Shown piece by piece: positions 6,637-14,894 of a stretch of DNA of 64,000 nt. Source of the stretch: Candidatus Saccharimonadota bacterium (GTDB lineage Bacteria; Patescibacteriota; Saccharimonadia; Saccharimonadales; Saccharimonadaceae); contig JAFRBI010000007.1 of NCBI GenBank assembly GCA_017404935.1, positions 55,454 to 119,453 of the forward strand, read 5' to 3'. Below the pieces are notes generated by a model. It had not been told where the DNA came from, searched no databases, and worked only from the letters and a program-made list of their open reading frames with translations. Made by a program: the position numbers and the translations under genes. Within the stretch, counting starts at the first letter, position 1. The number at the start of each line of letters is the position of its first letter.

Positions 6637-8297
6637 GTGAAGAATTAAAACTAATCGACATCACTCCAAGAGACAACGGAATGTCACCAGAGGAGGCGGA
6701 GAGAGTCCGCGCCGAAGAACAACCTCGTGGCCACGAGGCTTTTGAAGACAATGAGAGGATGAAAGAGCTAGAAGCAAGAAGGGCCGAACTTCTAGAAAAA
6801 CTTCACGCTCTTGGTGAAGACGTAGAACCAGTCACCGAAACCAAAGTAGAAGATACAGTCGAGAAAAAATCTGGTCCAGCTGCTTTGGTAGAAAAACTCA
6901 AAGAAAACAAAGCCTTCAGAATTAAAGTTGCTGGTGCTGCCGCTATTGCATTGGCTAGCGCAGGTATTCTTGTCGCTTCTATCGCCATGACTAAATCTGG
7001 CAAAACCACCGAGGCACCCGCACCAGTTGAGCCAACCCGCCCAACTGTTGAGGCGATGGTTGAAGTTCCAGATGAGGTGGAACCAACCGACGACCTAGAC
7101 GCCGAAGATATTATTGAAACCACTGAATATTCTGGTGAAACTATCCACGGCGTGAGATACGATTATCACGAATATGCTGATCGCGACAATAAGGAAGCCT
7201 ATAACGCTTATGGCTATAATTATTCGGACCATTATGAAGATCGCGAGAAAGCCACGGTAGATATTTTACGTATGGCCGAAAAAGAGCCAGAGGCTCTTGC
7301 TTCTTATGCTTACAACATCTTCACGGACGAAGAGAAAACCGAGCTTGGTATTAAAGACCTAAATATGGTTCAAATCGATGATAAATTTGACCAAGACGGT
7401 GGTGGCGATTTACAAAAGAAAATCTTAGAAAAATTTGATCAGGTTTTGAACGATGGCGAAAACACTGAATTTAAGTTTTATCTAGAAAATGACACCGAGG
7501 AAACCAACTACGTTTACTTCGTAGATGAGAACGGGGACGGCGCCTTCACGCCAGATGAACTCCACTTGGGTTACGATACCAAAAAGAGAAACAAAGCTCC
7601 ACAAGTAGATATTTATCGCACACTCAAAAATGCTGATGGCTCTACCAAGACAGTTAAGATGCTTGATCTCAATATGCAATGTGGCTACCAGCCAAATTAT
7701 GAGAAGGCCCCAGCAGGCGTGCAAAAAATTGATTCAACTAAACCAGTAGATCAAATTGTCAGAAGTGGCGGCGGCATTAGCCAAGTCATTCAAGGTGGCG
7801 GGCCGAGCACTCCAACCCCAACACCAACCCCAACACCAACCCCAACCCCAACTCCAACTCCAACTCCAAAGAAATGGGGCAAATCTGGCGACCCTCACAC
7901 GGGCAACAATTATAAACAAACCATCGTCACCAACCCAGCCGTTCCAGATATTAGCAATATCAATGATGGCAACCAAGGTTATGTAGATGATAATCAAGCC
8001 ACACCAGGTTCTTCCAGCGAGAATAACGGCGTAGCAGATAACGGGTTCGCTGATAGCGGTATTACCGCGCCAGGCGCTAGCAATGAGGGCGAACGTTTGA
8101 GTGGTGGCGAAGATCAAAGCGACGGTCAAATGGCCGGCGAAAACGCTTACCACGATGAAGCCGCCACCGAGCAAGGTCAGCAGCAAGACAACTCCGGCAA
8201 CCAAGCTCAAGAGTCAGCGCAGGAACATAACGACGTGGGCGGAGATAATAATAGCGATTCTCAGGAAGAATCTAGAGTCGCGGAAGGGAATTTCTAA
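6633..8297 (+). CDS. Single-pass surface protein with Thr-Pro repeat stalk
   Basis: 554 residues, not recognised as a named family. The first 95 residues are charged and probably cytoplasmic; a single hydrophobic segment (about 97-119) would anchor the protein, leaving some 430 residues outside. The outer part contains an EF-hand-like loop (DENGDGAFTPDE, near residue 297) that may bind calcium, then a run of about ten Thr-Pro pairs (nt 7807-7870) forming a rigid spacer, and a long Asn/Gln/Gly/Ser-rich acidic tail. The start overlaps the preceding gene (ATGA) with GAAGGGGG as ribosome-binding site. Together with the following gene it forms a surface-protein pair. Confidence 0.75.
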   Translation: MSEELKLIDITPRDNGMSPEEAERVRAEEQPRGHEAFEDNERMKELEARRAELLEKLHALGEDVEPVTETKVEDTVEKKSGPAALVEKLKENKAFRIKVAGAAAIALASAGILVASIAMTKSGKTTEAPAPVEPTRPTVEAMVEVPDEVEPTDDLDAEDIIETTEYSGETIHGVRYDYHEYADRDNKEAYNAYGYNYSDHYEDREKATVDILRMAEKEPEALASYAYNIFTDEEKTELGIKDLNMVQIDDKFDQDGGGDLQKKILEKFDQVLNDGENTEFKFYLENDTEETNYVYFVDENGDGAFTPDELHLGYDTKKRNKAPQVDIYRTLKNADGSTKTVKMLDLNMQCGYQPNYEKAPAGVQKIDSTKPVDQIVRSGGGISQVIQGGGPSTPTPTPTPTPTPTPTPTPTPKKWGKSGDPHTGNNYKQTIVTNPAVPDISNINDGNQGYVDDNQATPGSSSENNGVADNGFADSGITAPGASNEGERLSGGEDQSDGQMAGENAYHDEAATEQGQQQDNSGNQAQESAQEHNDVGGDNNSDSQEESRVAEGNF

Positions 8298-8298
8298 A

Positions 8299-9855
8299 AT
8301 GAAAAAACTCACAAGAATATTAGCAGCAGCGTTTCTCGCGATTTTGCCATTTGCAAACATTGCGCCAGTTTCAGCTGCGGGGGAAGTAGAAACTCCTTGG
8401 GGCCCAGAGCGCAAACTCTTTACCTGGGATAACCCAGCTACCTATGCTACGTTCAACTCTATTACCGATAACCCTGGGATTGGCGATGAGCGTGACTTCG
8501 TTCGTATTCGCGAAATTAACGATCACGATACCTATGGTGATCAGGTAACTCTCGAGGCTGGCCATACTTACGAAGTATATATTTATTATCATAACAACGC
8601 AGACGGTCACGAAATTGGCAAAACCGCTATTGGTATTGCTGATGGCGCAGCTGTAAAGTCTAGCTTTCCAGCCACCGTCAAAAAAGGCGAAAAAGCTACC
8701 GTTACCGGTACTGTATTTGCCAACGATACTGACCCACTAGCAGTTTGGGATGGTGCTTATATGACCGCCAACGAAGATCTCTATCTTCGCTACGTGCCAG
8801 GCACTGCTATTATTCATAACGGCGGTGAATTAAATGGCCAAAACATTGGTCCAGACTATTTATTTGGTGAAGGTGCACTCTTAGGCTACAATCAATTCTC
8901 CGGCATTTTGCCAGGTTGTAACCAATATGCTGGCTACATCACTTATAATATCTTTGCTGATGCCCCAGGCTTTAGCGTTCAAAAATCTATCATTTCGGAT
9001 CAGCAGAGTTTCAAAGCTGGCGATGAAATCACCTTCAAAGTTCGCTATGACAACACCGGCACGATGGACCAACTAAATGTAGTAGTGCGCGATACTCTAC
9101 CAGAAGGTTTAACCTACGTTCCAGGCAGCGCGATGCTTTATAATAACAACCTTACCGAAGGTAAAGCCGTCAATGACGATATCATCACCGAAAACGGTAT
9201 GAATATCGGCGATTATGCCGGTGGTAGTGGTTGGGCAGAAGTTACTTATAAAGCCAAAGTTAATGATGACCAAAAATGTGGTGGCGAACTCGAAAATTCC
9301 GTCACCGTTTCTACTACTGATGGCAACAAAACTTCTAGCGTCAAAATTGTAATCGAAGGGGAAGATTGTACTCCAACCCCTCCTGTAGTACCAGACACGC
9401 CAAGTGAAATTGTTAAAACCGGTCCGGTCGAAATCACTATAGCAGTAATTATCATTCTCGGTATTGGTGCTGGCGGGTTCTACTTCTATCGCACTCGCAA
9501 AACTCTCAAAACTGTTAAAAGTGCAGTTTCTGGCCCAGAAGGTGGTGCTGGTTCAATCGCTCCAATCGCTCCAATTGCTCCAACCGAGCCAACCGAGCCA
9601 CAAGCACCGATTAACCCAATTGCACCTGAAACCCCAGCTGCTCCTGAGGCCCCAGTTGCACCAGAGGCTCCATCGGCTCCTGAGGCTCCATCAGCTCCAG
9701 TCAATCCGATTGCTCCACAGCCTTCAGAAACTCCAGCAGAACCACAGACTCAAGCTAACCCTGAGTCTCCAATCACTCCAGCTGGTTTCTCGGCTCCAGT
9801 CAATCCGATTACTCCAAAAGACCAAGACCAAACCCCACCAAACCCATTGGCATAG
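8299..9855 (+). CDS. DUF11-like surface protein with C-terminal anchor and Pro-rich tail
   Basis: The start is set at the ATG directly after the preceding stop, with AAGGGA upstream, because it opens a clear signal peptide (KKLTRILAAAFLAILPFA, cleavage after VSAA); the frame extends further upstream but inside the previous gene. The 518-residue protein has an N-terminal extracellular part, then a DUF11-type conserved repeat domain (about 224-350) with the hallmark DTLPEGLTYVPGSAM. A membrane segment follows (about 378-397) and then a 120-residue Pro/Ala/Glu repeat tail (PEAPVAPEAPSAP). DUF11 domains occur in adhesins and cell-surface proteins. The orientation would put the repeat tail inside the cell unless it crosses the wall. 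A terminator follows. Confidence 0.8.
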   Translation: MKKLTRILAAAFLAILPFANIAPVSAAGEVETPWGPERKLFTWDNPATYATFNSITDNPGIGDERDFVRIREINDHDTYGDQVTLEAGHTYEVYIYYHNNADGHEIGKTAIGIADGAAVKSSFPATVKKGEKATVTGTVFANDTDPLAVWDGAYMTANEDLYLRYVPGTAIIHNGGELNGQNIGPDYLFGEGALLGYNQFSGILPGCNQYAGYITYNIFADAPGFSVQKSIISDQQSFKAGDEITFKVRYDNTGTMDQLNVVVRDTLPEGLTYVPGSAMLYNNNLTEGKAVNDDIITENGMNIGDYAGGSGWAEVTYKAKVNDDQKCGGELENSVTVSTTDGNKTSSVKIVIEGEDCTPTPPVVPDTPSEIVKTGPVEITIAVIIILGIGAGGFYFYRTRKTLKTVKSAVSGPEGGAGSIAPIAPIAPTEPTEPQAPINPIAPETPAAPEAPVAPEAPSAPEAPSAPVNPIAPQPSETPAEPQTQANPESPITPAGFSAPVNPITPKDQDQTPPNPLA

Positions 9856-9866
9856 GATAGGGAAAC

Positions 9867-9898
9867 AAAAACCTGCGGCATTAACCGCAGGTTTTTTG
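9867..9898 (+). terminator. Intrinsic terminator
   Basis: AACCTGCGG and CCGCAGGTTTTTT pair around CATTAA and end in a T run, 12 bp after the surface-protein stop. Confidence 0.9.
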
Positions 9899-9902
9899 TG
9901 AA

Positions 9903-10038
9903 TCTATTCCGCCTAGGCTTACTTTTACCAGAAGCATTAACCCCAAAATAACAGAGGCAAAAACACTTATGCCAAAAAATTATAGGGCAGGGGGTTGTTT
10001 TTTGATTCTACCCGTGCTACTTTTTTAACGCGTGGGCT
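9903..10038 (+). repeat. Promoter-bearing intergenic repeat, copy A
   Basis: About 136 bp, nearly identical to 62429-62564 and related to 31652-31758. It begins CTATTCCGCCTAGGCTTACT, contains a conserved ACACTTATG, and ends in a G-rich run followed by TTGTTT-17 bp-TGC-TACTTT, a putative extended -10 promoter (9995-10023). In this copy the promoter is followed at once by an inverted repeat, GCGTGGG (10030-10036)/CCCACGC (10051-10057), so any transcript may stop early or read on into rpsF. Confidence 0.75.
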
Positions 10039-10079
10039 ACTAAGAGTCAACCCACGCTTCATTTTATACTATCCGTACC

Positions 10080-10108
10080 TTGTCAATAACAAAAATCTGT
10101 GCTATAAT
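10080..10108 (+). promoter_or_regulatory. rpsF operon promoter
   Basis: TTGTCA (10080-10085), 17 bp, TATAAT (10103-10108) within TGTGCTATAAT. Predicted start near 10115, giving an 80-nt structured leader. Confidence 0.8.
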
Positions 10109-10127
10109 ATAAACATAATATTAGCTC

Positions 10128-10177
10128 AGCAAACGGGCCACTGGGAGTAGCAAGAGCAACTTCCACCTGCGTTTGCT
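10128..10177 (+). promoter_or_regulatory. Structured rpsF leader, possible S6:S18 autoregulatory site
   Basis: AGCAAACG (10128-10135) pairs with CGTTTGCT (10170-10177), enclosing an inner helix GGGAGT/ACTTCC and the unpaired stretch CCACCTG. Bacterial rpsF leaders often bind the S6:S18 complex through a bulged helix. Position, size and the CACC-containing internal loop fit that motif, but I have not matched it to a covariance model. Confidence 0.5.
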
Positions 10178-10194
10178 TTAACCAAAGGAGTCTT

Positions 10195-10554
10195 ATGAAA
10201 GCATACGAACTTTCTATACTCTTTCATCCCGATCTCGAGATGAACCTAGATCCAGCTCTTGATAAGGTCAAAAAACTTATCAAAGCTAATGGTGGTAAAA
10301 TCACCAAAGAAGAACCAGATGGCAAAAAGCGTCTTGCCTACCCAATTAACGGCAACGAATATGCAATCTACTACTTCATGGATGTAGAGCTCCCAGCCGA
10401 AGCTCCAGCCAAAATCTCTAGCACTCTCGGTATCACTGACGAAGTAATTCGTTATCTTCTCGTCAAAGCCGATCCAAGGAGAGTAAAATATTTAGAGAAC
10501 AAGGCAGCAGAAGGCGAAGAGCCAGAAGAAGAAAAAGAATCAAAGGAGGAATAA
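10195..10554 (+). CDS. rpsF: 30S ribosomal protein S6
   Basis: Small-subunit protein that pairs with S18 on the platform of the 30S subunit. The 119-residue protein starts MKAYELSILFHPDLE, as S6 does, and has the central KKRLAYPINGNEYAIYYFM strand region and DEVIRYLLVKAD near residue 82. The C-terminal tail is strongly acidic (GEEPEEEKESKEE), common in S6. AAAGGAG precedes the ATG. It heads the classical rpsF-ssb-rpsR cluster and is likely controlled by the structured leader upstream. Confidence 0.97.
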   Translation: MKAYELSILFHPDLEMNLDPALDKVKKLIKANGGKITKEEPDGKKRLAYPINGNEYAIYYFMDVELPAEAPAKISSTLGITDEVIRYLLVKADPRRVKYLENKAAEGEEPEEEKESKEE

Positions 10555-10557
10555 TTT

Positions 10558-10998
10558 ATGCGCGGTTTTAGTAAAGCAATTATCACTGGTAATCTCACCA
10601 GAGATCCGGAACTCAGAACCACCACTAATGGTACCAATGTTTGTTCATTTTCAGTAGCCGTTAACCGCACCTACAAAGGCGCTGATGGCGAAAACAAAGA
10701 AGATGTATCTTACATTGACTGTGTTGCTTGGGGCAAACTCGGCGAAGTCATTTCAAACTACGCCAAAAAAGGTAGCAGCGTGCTTGTTTCCGGTCGTCTT
10801 TCCCAAAGAAGTTTTGAAGGCAAAGATGGCGTCAAGCGCTCTCGCACCGAAGTTGTAGCCGAAGATTTCAACTTCATCGGCAGCAACCCTGCATCCCGTG
10901 GGTCATCAGCTAGCGAAGCCGGAGCCGACGAGGCCTCAGTAGACATCCCAACTGACATCCCAGAAGGCGAAGTGGATTTATCAGAAATCCCATTCTAA
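10558..10998 (+). CDS. ssb: Single-stranded DNA-binding protein
   Basis: SSB coats single-stranded DNA during replication and repair. The 146-residue protein has the N-terminal OB fold with MRGFSKAIITGNLTRDPELR, SYIDCVAWGKLGEVISNYAKKG and VEVVAEDFNF-type strands (residues 1-105). A disordered Ser/Ala/Glu linker follows, ending in VDLSEIPF, an acidic tip that corresponds to the DDDIPF tail used to recruit partner proteins. It lies 3 bp after rpsF and 20 bp before rpsR, the usual arrangement. The start follows AAAGGAGG. Confidence 0.97.
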   Translation: MRGFSKAIITGNLTRDPELRTTTNGTNVCSFSVAVNRTYKGADGENKEDVSYIDCVAWGKLGEVISNYAKKGSSVLVSGRLSQRSFEGKDGVKRSRTEVVAEDFNFIGSNPASRGSSASEAGADEASVDIPTDIPEGEVDLSEIPF

Positions 10999-11018
10999 TA
11001 AAAGGAAGGATAGTATAA

Positions 11019-11216
11019 ATGAAAAAATTTAAGAACGACAAGAATCTTTATTTCGATTATCGTGATGCCAAAACTTTGGCTCGCTATATCGACGCTTATG
11101 GCCGAATCGAACCAATTGCAAAAACTGGTTTATCTGCCAAGCAACAGCGCCAGTTAGCGGTCGCAATTAAGCGCGCTCGCCATCTAGCACTTTTGCCATT
11201 CGTTTCTAATAACTAA
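11019..11216 (+). CDS. rpsR: 30S ribosomal protein S18
   Basis: 65-residue S18 with the characteristic core [15 protein letters not shown] and [22 protein letters not shown], which contacts 16S rRNA and S6. The usual N-terminal cysteine-containing segment is short and has no cysteine, in line with a zinc-independent S18. AAAGGAAGG precedes the start. Third gene of the rpsF-ssb-rpsR operon. Confidence 0.97.
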   Translation: MKKFKNDKNLYFDYRDAKTLARYIDAYGRIEPIAKTGLSAKQQRQLAVAIKRARHLALLPFVSNN

Positions 11217-11225
11217 GGAGTTAAA

Positions 11226-11786
11226 ATGTACGGACCAACAGATCTAAAGAAAAATACTCTTATCACTTTAGACGGCCAGCCGTATAAGGTGGTAGAATAC
11301 TCACAAAAAGTTATGGGTCGTGGCGGTTCCATCGTCAACGTAAAAGTAAAAAATTTGATCACCGGGGCACTTCTTCCAAAGACTTTCAAAGGTCAAGAAA
11401 AAATTGAGCCAGCCGAAGTTACTACCAGAAAAGTGCAATATCTCTACAAAGATGATGAAAAGTTTTACTTTATGGATCCAGAATCTTTCGAGCAATACGA
11501 ACTCGCTAAAGATATGGTAGGCGACTCAGAGGATTTTATGAAGGAAGGCGACGAAATGGAAATCCAATTTTACAACGGCACTCCAATCAACTTGCAACTT
11601 CCTAAAAATCTTTGGCTCACCGTTACCTATACCGAATCTGTAGTAAAAGGCGATACTACTAGCTCTGTAATGAAAGACGCCAAACTAGAAACCGGTGTAG
11701 TGATTAAAGTTCCAGCTTTCATTAAAGAAGGCGACATCGTTTCGGTAGATACAGAAACCTATGAATACAGAGAGCGTAAAAAATAG
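11226..11786 (+). CDS. efp: Elongation factor P with arginine at the tip
   Basis: EF-P enters the ribosomal E site and relieves stalling at polyproline stretches. The 186-residue protein has the three-domain KOW/OB/OB layout: GPTDLKKNTLI at the start, the tip loop near residue 32, and the C-terminal VVIKVPAFIKEGDIVSVDTETYEYRER that marks the family. The modified tip residue is Arg32 in VMGRGGS rather than the lysine of most EF-Ps. Arginine-type EF-P is rhamnosylated by EarP in some proteobacteria; no earP-like gene is visible here. It would be useful to this cell, whose surface proteins carry long proline runs. Overlaps the next gene by 26 bp. Confidence 0.95.
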   Translation: MYGPTDLKKNTLITLDGQPYKVVEYSQKVMGRGGSIVNVKVKNLITGALLPKTFKGQEKIEPAEVTTRKVQYLYKDDEKFYFMDPESFEQYELAKDMVGDSEDFMKEGDEMEIQFYNGTPINLQLPKNLWLTVTYTESVVKGDTTSSVMKDAKLETGVVIKVPAFIKEGDIVSVDTETYEYRERKK

Positions 11787-12396
11787 AGGTTACTACAAAA
11801 TTGAAGGCGCTACTGGTGCCTTCAATTTTGTGTTCAAAGACAAAGTTGTTTTAGACATCGGTTCATCTACCGGTGGTTTCACTCAATATGCCTTAGATCA
11901 AGGTGCCAAAAAAGTCATCGCCGTGGAGAAGGGAACAGGGCAAATGAAATCCCCACTTCGCGACAACCCTCGGGTAGAGTTGTATGAAAAAACAGATATA
12001 TTTAACGTAAGAGCTATGAACAGTTCATCCGAGATAGTAAGACTTGGCCTAGCGGCCCGGAGCGCTATCTCGGAGGGACTGTTCATAGCTCCCCCGGACG
12101 TTGTTTTGGCCGATGTATCATTCATCTCTCTAACTAAGATTTTAAGCTATGCCAAAGATAATTTAGCAAACAAAAATACCGAATTTTTGGTGATGCTAAA
12201 ACCTCAGTTTGAAGCCGAACCCAAAGATTTAACAGATGGCGTTGTCAAAAATGAAACCGTCAGAAGAAACTTGATCAAAAAATTTGAACAATGGCTAAAA
12301 TTTAATGGTTTTGTCATCGTAAATAAACACGACAACGAGCAAAAAGGCAAGCACGGAAATCGGGAGAGATTTTACCATTTACGCCTTGCAAAATAA
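11761..12396 (+). CDS. tlyA: TlyA-like rRNA methyltransferase (FtsJ domain only) with inserted element
   Basis: The 211-residue protein has the S-adenosylmethionine site VVLDIGSSTGGFTQYAL and IAVEKGTGQM of the TlyA/FtsJ family, and the later VLADVSFISLTKIL and LVMLKPQFEA motifs. TlyA proteins 2'-O-methylate 16S and 23S rRNA. The N-terminal S4 RNA-binding domain of TlyA is missing; the protein starts almost directly at the Rossmann fold. Residues about 84-110 (RAMNSSSEI to GLFIAPP) come from an inverted-repeat element at 12011-12091 and lie just before the DVSFISL strand. The start overlaps the end of efp by 26 bp, so it is probably coupled to efp translation. Confidence 0.85.
   Translation: MNTESVKNRGYYKIEGATGAFNFVFKDKVVLDIGSSTGGFTQYALDQGAKKVIAVEKGTGQMKSPLRDNPRVELYEKTDIFNVRAMNSSSEIVRLGLAARSAISEGLFIAPPDVVLADVSFISLTKILSYAKDNLANKNTEFLVMLKPQFEAEPKDLTDGVVKNETVRRNLIKKFEQWLKFNGFVIVNKHDNEQKGKHGNRERFYHLRLAK
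12011..12091. repeat. Palindromic element inside tlyA
   Basis: GAGCTATGAACAGT (12011-12024) and ACTGTTCATAGCTC (12078-12091) are exact inverted copies, extended by CCGAGATAG/CTATCTCGG. The 81-bp unit encodes 27 in-frame codons of the methyltransferase. It is the shortest coding member of the family. Confidence 0.85.
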
Positions 12397-12420
12397 AGCA
12401 TAACCATATATAATTAAGTT

Positions 12421-13467
12421 ATGAATTTATTGCATGGCGTGGGCGATTTCTTTTCGTTAGATATCGGCACAAACTCGATGCGTATTATTCAGCTCGCCGG
12501 AGATAATCGAAACGGCTGGGCTCTTGTTCGCTATGCTTACGTTCCAATTGAACAAAAACTCACAGCAGACACTTCCGAGCTTGGCAAAAAACACCTTGGC
12601 GAAGCTATTATGGGTGCAGTTGAACAAGCCGGCATCAAAACCAAATCTGTAGCCGTAGGTCTTCCTGCCTCCAAAACTTTTACTTCCATCGTAGAGGTAG
12701 ATACTCTTCCAGAAAAAGAGCTAAACAAAGTTTTTCAGTACGAAATTGATAAATACGTCCCAATGCCAATGTCTGATGCCAAGGCAGACTATGTAGTTTT
12801 AGGCCCAAGCCCTAACGACCCTATGAAAACCGAAGTTTTGGTAAGTTCCGTAGCTAGGGAATATGCCGAAGATGTGCTAGAAACCATCGAAAAAACTGGC
12901 CTCAATGTTATTGCAATGGAGCCAGAGCCACTTGCCATGGCTAGGAGCTTAGCCATTCCGGGCTCGATTGACGCTAACCTCATCGTAGATTTTGGTGAAA
13001 AATCTACCGACCTTGTAATCGTCTATCAGGGCAAACCTCGCTTGGTACGTTCTATTCCAGGTGGTTTCGGTCAGCTCGTTTCAGCCGTAGTTAATGGTCT
13101 CGGCGTCAAAGAAGAACAAGCTCGCCAGTTTATTCTTAAATTTGGTCTCGCTGAAGACAAAGTCGAAGGCCAAGTTTTCAAAATTTTAAACCCATCTCTA
13201 GATACTTACGCATCTGAACTTGCTAAATCTGTGCGTTTCTTCCAGACTAAATATTTGAACGGTAAAGTTGGTGGCATCGTGCTTTCTGGCTATGCTAGTA
13301 TGATTCCACTTTTCCCAGAATACATCGAAGCTAAAACCAACATTCCTACTATGAAAGGTAACCCGTGGCAGCTAGTTCGTACCACGCCAGAGCAGCAACA
13401 CGCACTCCTTCCAGTAGCTTCAGAATTTGCAGTGGTAATTGGTTTGTCCGAAAGGAGTAATGACTGA
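12421..13467 (+). CDS. pilM: PilM, type IV pilus inner-membrane platform ATPase-like protein
   Basis: PilM is an actin-like cytoplasmic protein that binds the N-terminus of PilN and helps assemble the type IV pilus machine. The 348-residue protein begins with FSLDIGTNSMRIIQL, the actin-fold phosphate loop, and has VAVGLPASKTF, the second phosphate motif LIVDFGEKSTDLVIV (about residue 190) and an adenosine-side IVLSGYASMIPLF. TATAAT at 12409-12414 lies 6 nt before the ATG, so the mRNA appears leaderless. It overlaps the PilN-like gene by one base and opens the pilus operon. Confidence 0.93.
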   Translation: MNLLHGVGDFFSLDIGTNSMRIIQLAGDNRNGWALVRYAYVPIEQKLTADTSELGKKHLGEAIMGAVEQAGIKTKSVAVGLPASKTFTSIVEVDTLPEKELNKVFQYEIDKYVPMPMSDAKADYVVLGPSPNDPMKTEVLVSSVAREYAEDVLETIEKTGLNVIAMEPEPLAMARSLAIPGSIDANLIVDFGEKSTDLVIVYQGKPRLVRSIPGGFGQLVSAVVNGLGVKEEQARQFILKFGLAEDKVEGQVFKILNPSLDTYASELAKSVRFFQTKYLNGKVGGIVLSGYASMIPLFPEYIEAKTNIPTMKGNPWQLVRTTPEQQHALLPVASEFAVVIGLSERSND

Positions 13468-14894
13468 TGAGTGTCTTAGATAGCATTAAGAATTTTAAGC
13501 TGGACAGCCTATTCAATAAAGCGGGTAGTCCGGCCAAAGTTGCCGCGGAGCCAAGAAGAGAAAAAGAAATTAACTTGGTCCCAGACATCAAAGACGATTT
13601 CATCAAAGCTCTCAAATTCCGTAATTTTGTATTTTTCCTCTGCATTGTAGTGTCTGCATCTAGCCTTGTTGTGATGTTGATTTTCCTTTCTATCGCCGGT
13701 GGCCAACAAGGTTTTATCACTGCCAAACAAAACACCATTGAGGCTCTTCAAAAGAAAATTGCCGATTATTCAGACCTTTCTGATTTTCTTACCATTAGAG
13801 ATCAGCTCAAAAATATCAGCCTTATCACCGACAACAAAAAGATGATGTCAAGAACTTTCAACATTCTTTCTGCTATCATCCCAACCGGCGATGACTACAT
13901 TAATATTTCCGAACTTTCTGTAAATCTTGCTGATGAATCTCCAACTTTCACTTTTGAAGCTCAAGCTAACGCTGGCACCGAACCAAAAATTGATTACAAA
14001 GTTTTGGATTCCTTCAAAAAATCAATGCAATATCTTCGCTACGATTATGGCGAATACGTAGACAAAAATGATCAAGTTATTCCAGCTTACTGTATCGTTG
14101 AGTCAAACACTGATGGCTCTACCTTTAGAGACCCAGAAAGAGGCTACTATGCTTATTGGCTAATTGACGGAGAAGGCTGCGACCCATCTGCTGAGGAAGT
14201 AGAAGAAGAGGTAGAAGAAAATATTCTAACTACCGAAAATAATTTATCTGACACCGAACTACTATCAGAAGAAGACATACTTATCGCACCAAGAAATACC
14301 GATTATCAAACCGAAGATTACAATGGCCAAAGAGTTGTTAAAATTTGGCGCACCCCACAATACGCCGAATGGTACAAATCTAATCCATCAGACAACGAAG
14401 CGTATATGGACCTAAGTGGCACCATTCACAACATTCCACATTTCAATAGTTCATGTATTACCTATAGCGGCACCGAAAAAGACAATGGCACCATCACTTG
14501 GACTACCACCAACGAATCTTGTTTGCTTGTTCCACCAGCCGACGCAGAAGGGAACGGTGGCATTTCCATTGAAGATTCATCAAACGGCCGTAATGCCGAC
14601 GAAGAATTAGTGCTCAGATTTTCTGCCGTAATCACTTTTGCACCAGAAGTATTTAATTTCAATAATCATCATATGCTTGCGCTTCCACCAGCTGGCCGTC
14701 GCAACGTAACCGATTCCTATTCTCAAATTCAAAGTATCTTTGCCGAACGCGCTACCGACTGTGCTCAAAACGATACCGAATGTATCACCACGCCAACCAA
14801 TGGTGGCACCAGCAGCGACACCAACACCCAACCTGAAACTGAGCCTGAACCTGAAGTTGAGAAAACAATTGAAGTACAGGAGGAAGCATGGTAA
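13467..14894 (+). CDS. PilN-like pilus assembly protein, enlarged
   Basis: The second gene of the pilus operon, overlapping pilM by one base (TGATG). The N-terminus has a cytoplasmic stretch ending in EREINLVPDIKDDF-like residues (KEINLVPDIKDDF), which matches the PilM-binding INLLP motif of PilN, then one membrane helix (about 52-76) and a coiled-coil region. PilN proteins are usually about 180-220 residues; this one is 475 and carries an extra extracytoplasmic domain with four or more cysteines and an acidic linker (EEVEEEVEENI). The tail is Thr/Glu/Pro-rich. The extra domain is not recognised and may be lineage-specific. Function as PilN is inferred from the motif and position. Confidence 0.8.
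   Translation: MSVLDSIKNFKLDSLFNKAGSPAKVAAEPRREKEINLVPDIKDDFIKALKFRNFVFFLCIVVSASSLVVMLIFLSIAGGQQGFITAKQNTIEALQKKIADYSDLSDFLTIRDQLKNISLITDNKKMMSRTFNILSAIIPTGDDYINISELSVNLADESPTFTFEAQANAGTEPKIDYKVLDSFKKSMQYLRYDYGEYVDKNDQVIPAYCIVESNTDGSTFRDPERGYYAYWLIDGEGCDPSAEEVEEEVEENILTTENNLSDTELLSEEDILIAPRNTDYQTEDYNGQRVVKIWRTPQYAEWYKSNPSDNEAYMDLSGTIHNIPHFNSSCITYSGTEKDNGTITWTTTNESCLLVPPADAEGNGGISIEDSSNGRNADEELVLRFSAVITFAPEVFNFNNHHMLALPPAGRRNVTDSYSQIQSIFAERATDCAQNDTECITTPTNGGTSSDTNTQPETEPEPEVEKTIEVQEEAW

Noticed and set aside
7805..7870. Regular 6-bp repeat suggesting a CRISPR or tandem repeat array
   Set aside because: It encodes Thr-Pro pairs in frame within the surface protein and has no spacers; a coding low-complexity stalk.
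12421..13467. TGA read as glycine (Gracilibacteria/SR1 code)
   Set aside because: TGA ends pilM and other genes exactly where the next gene starts, and no internal TGA codon is needed.
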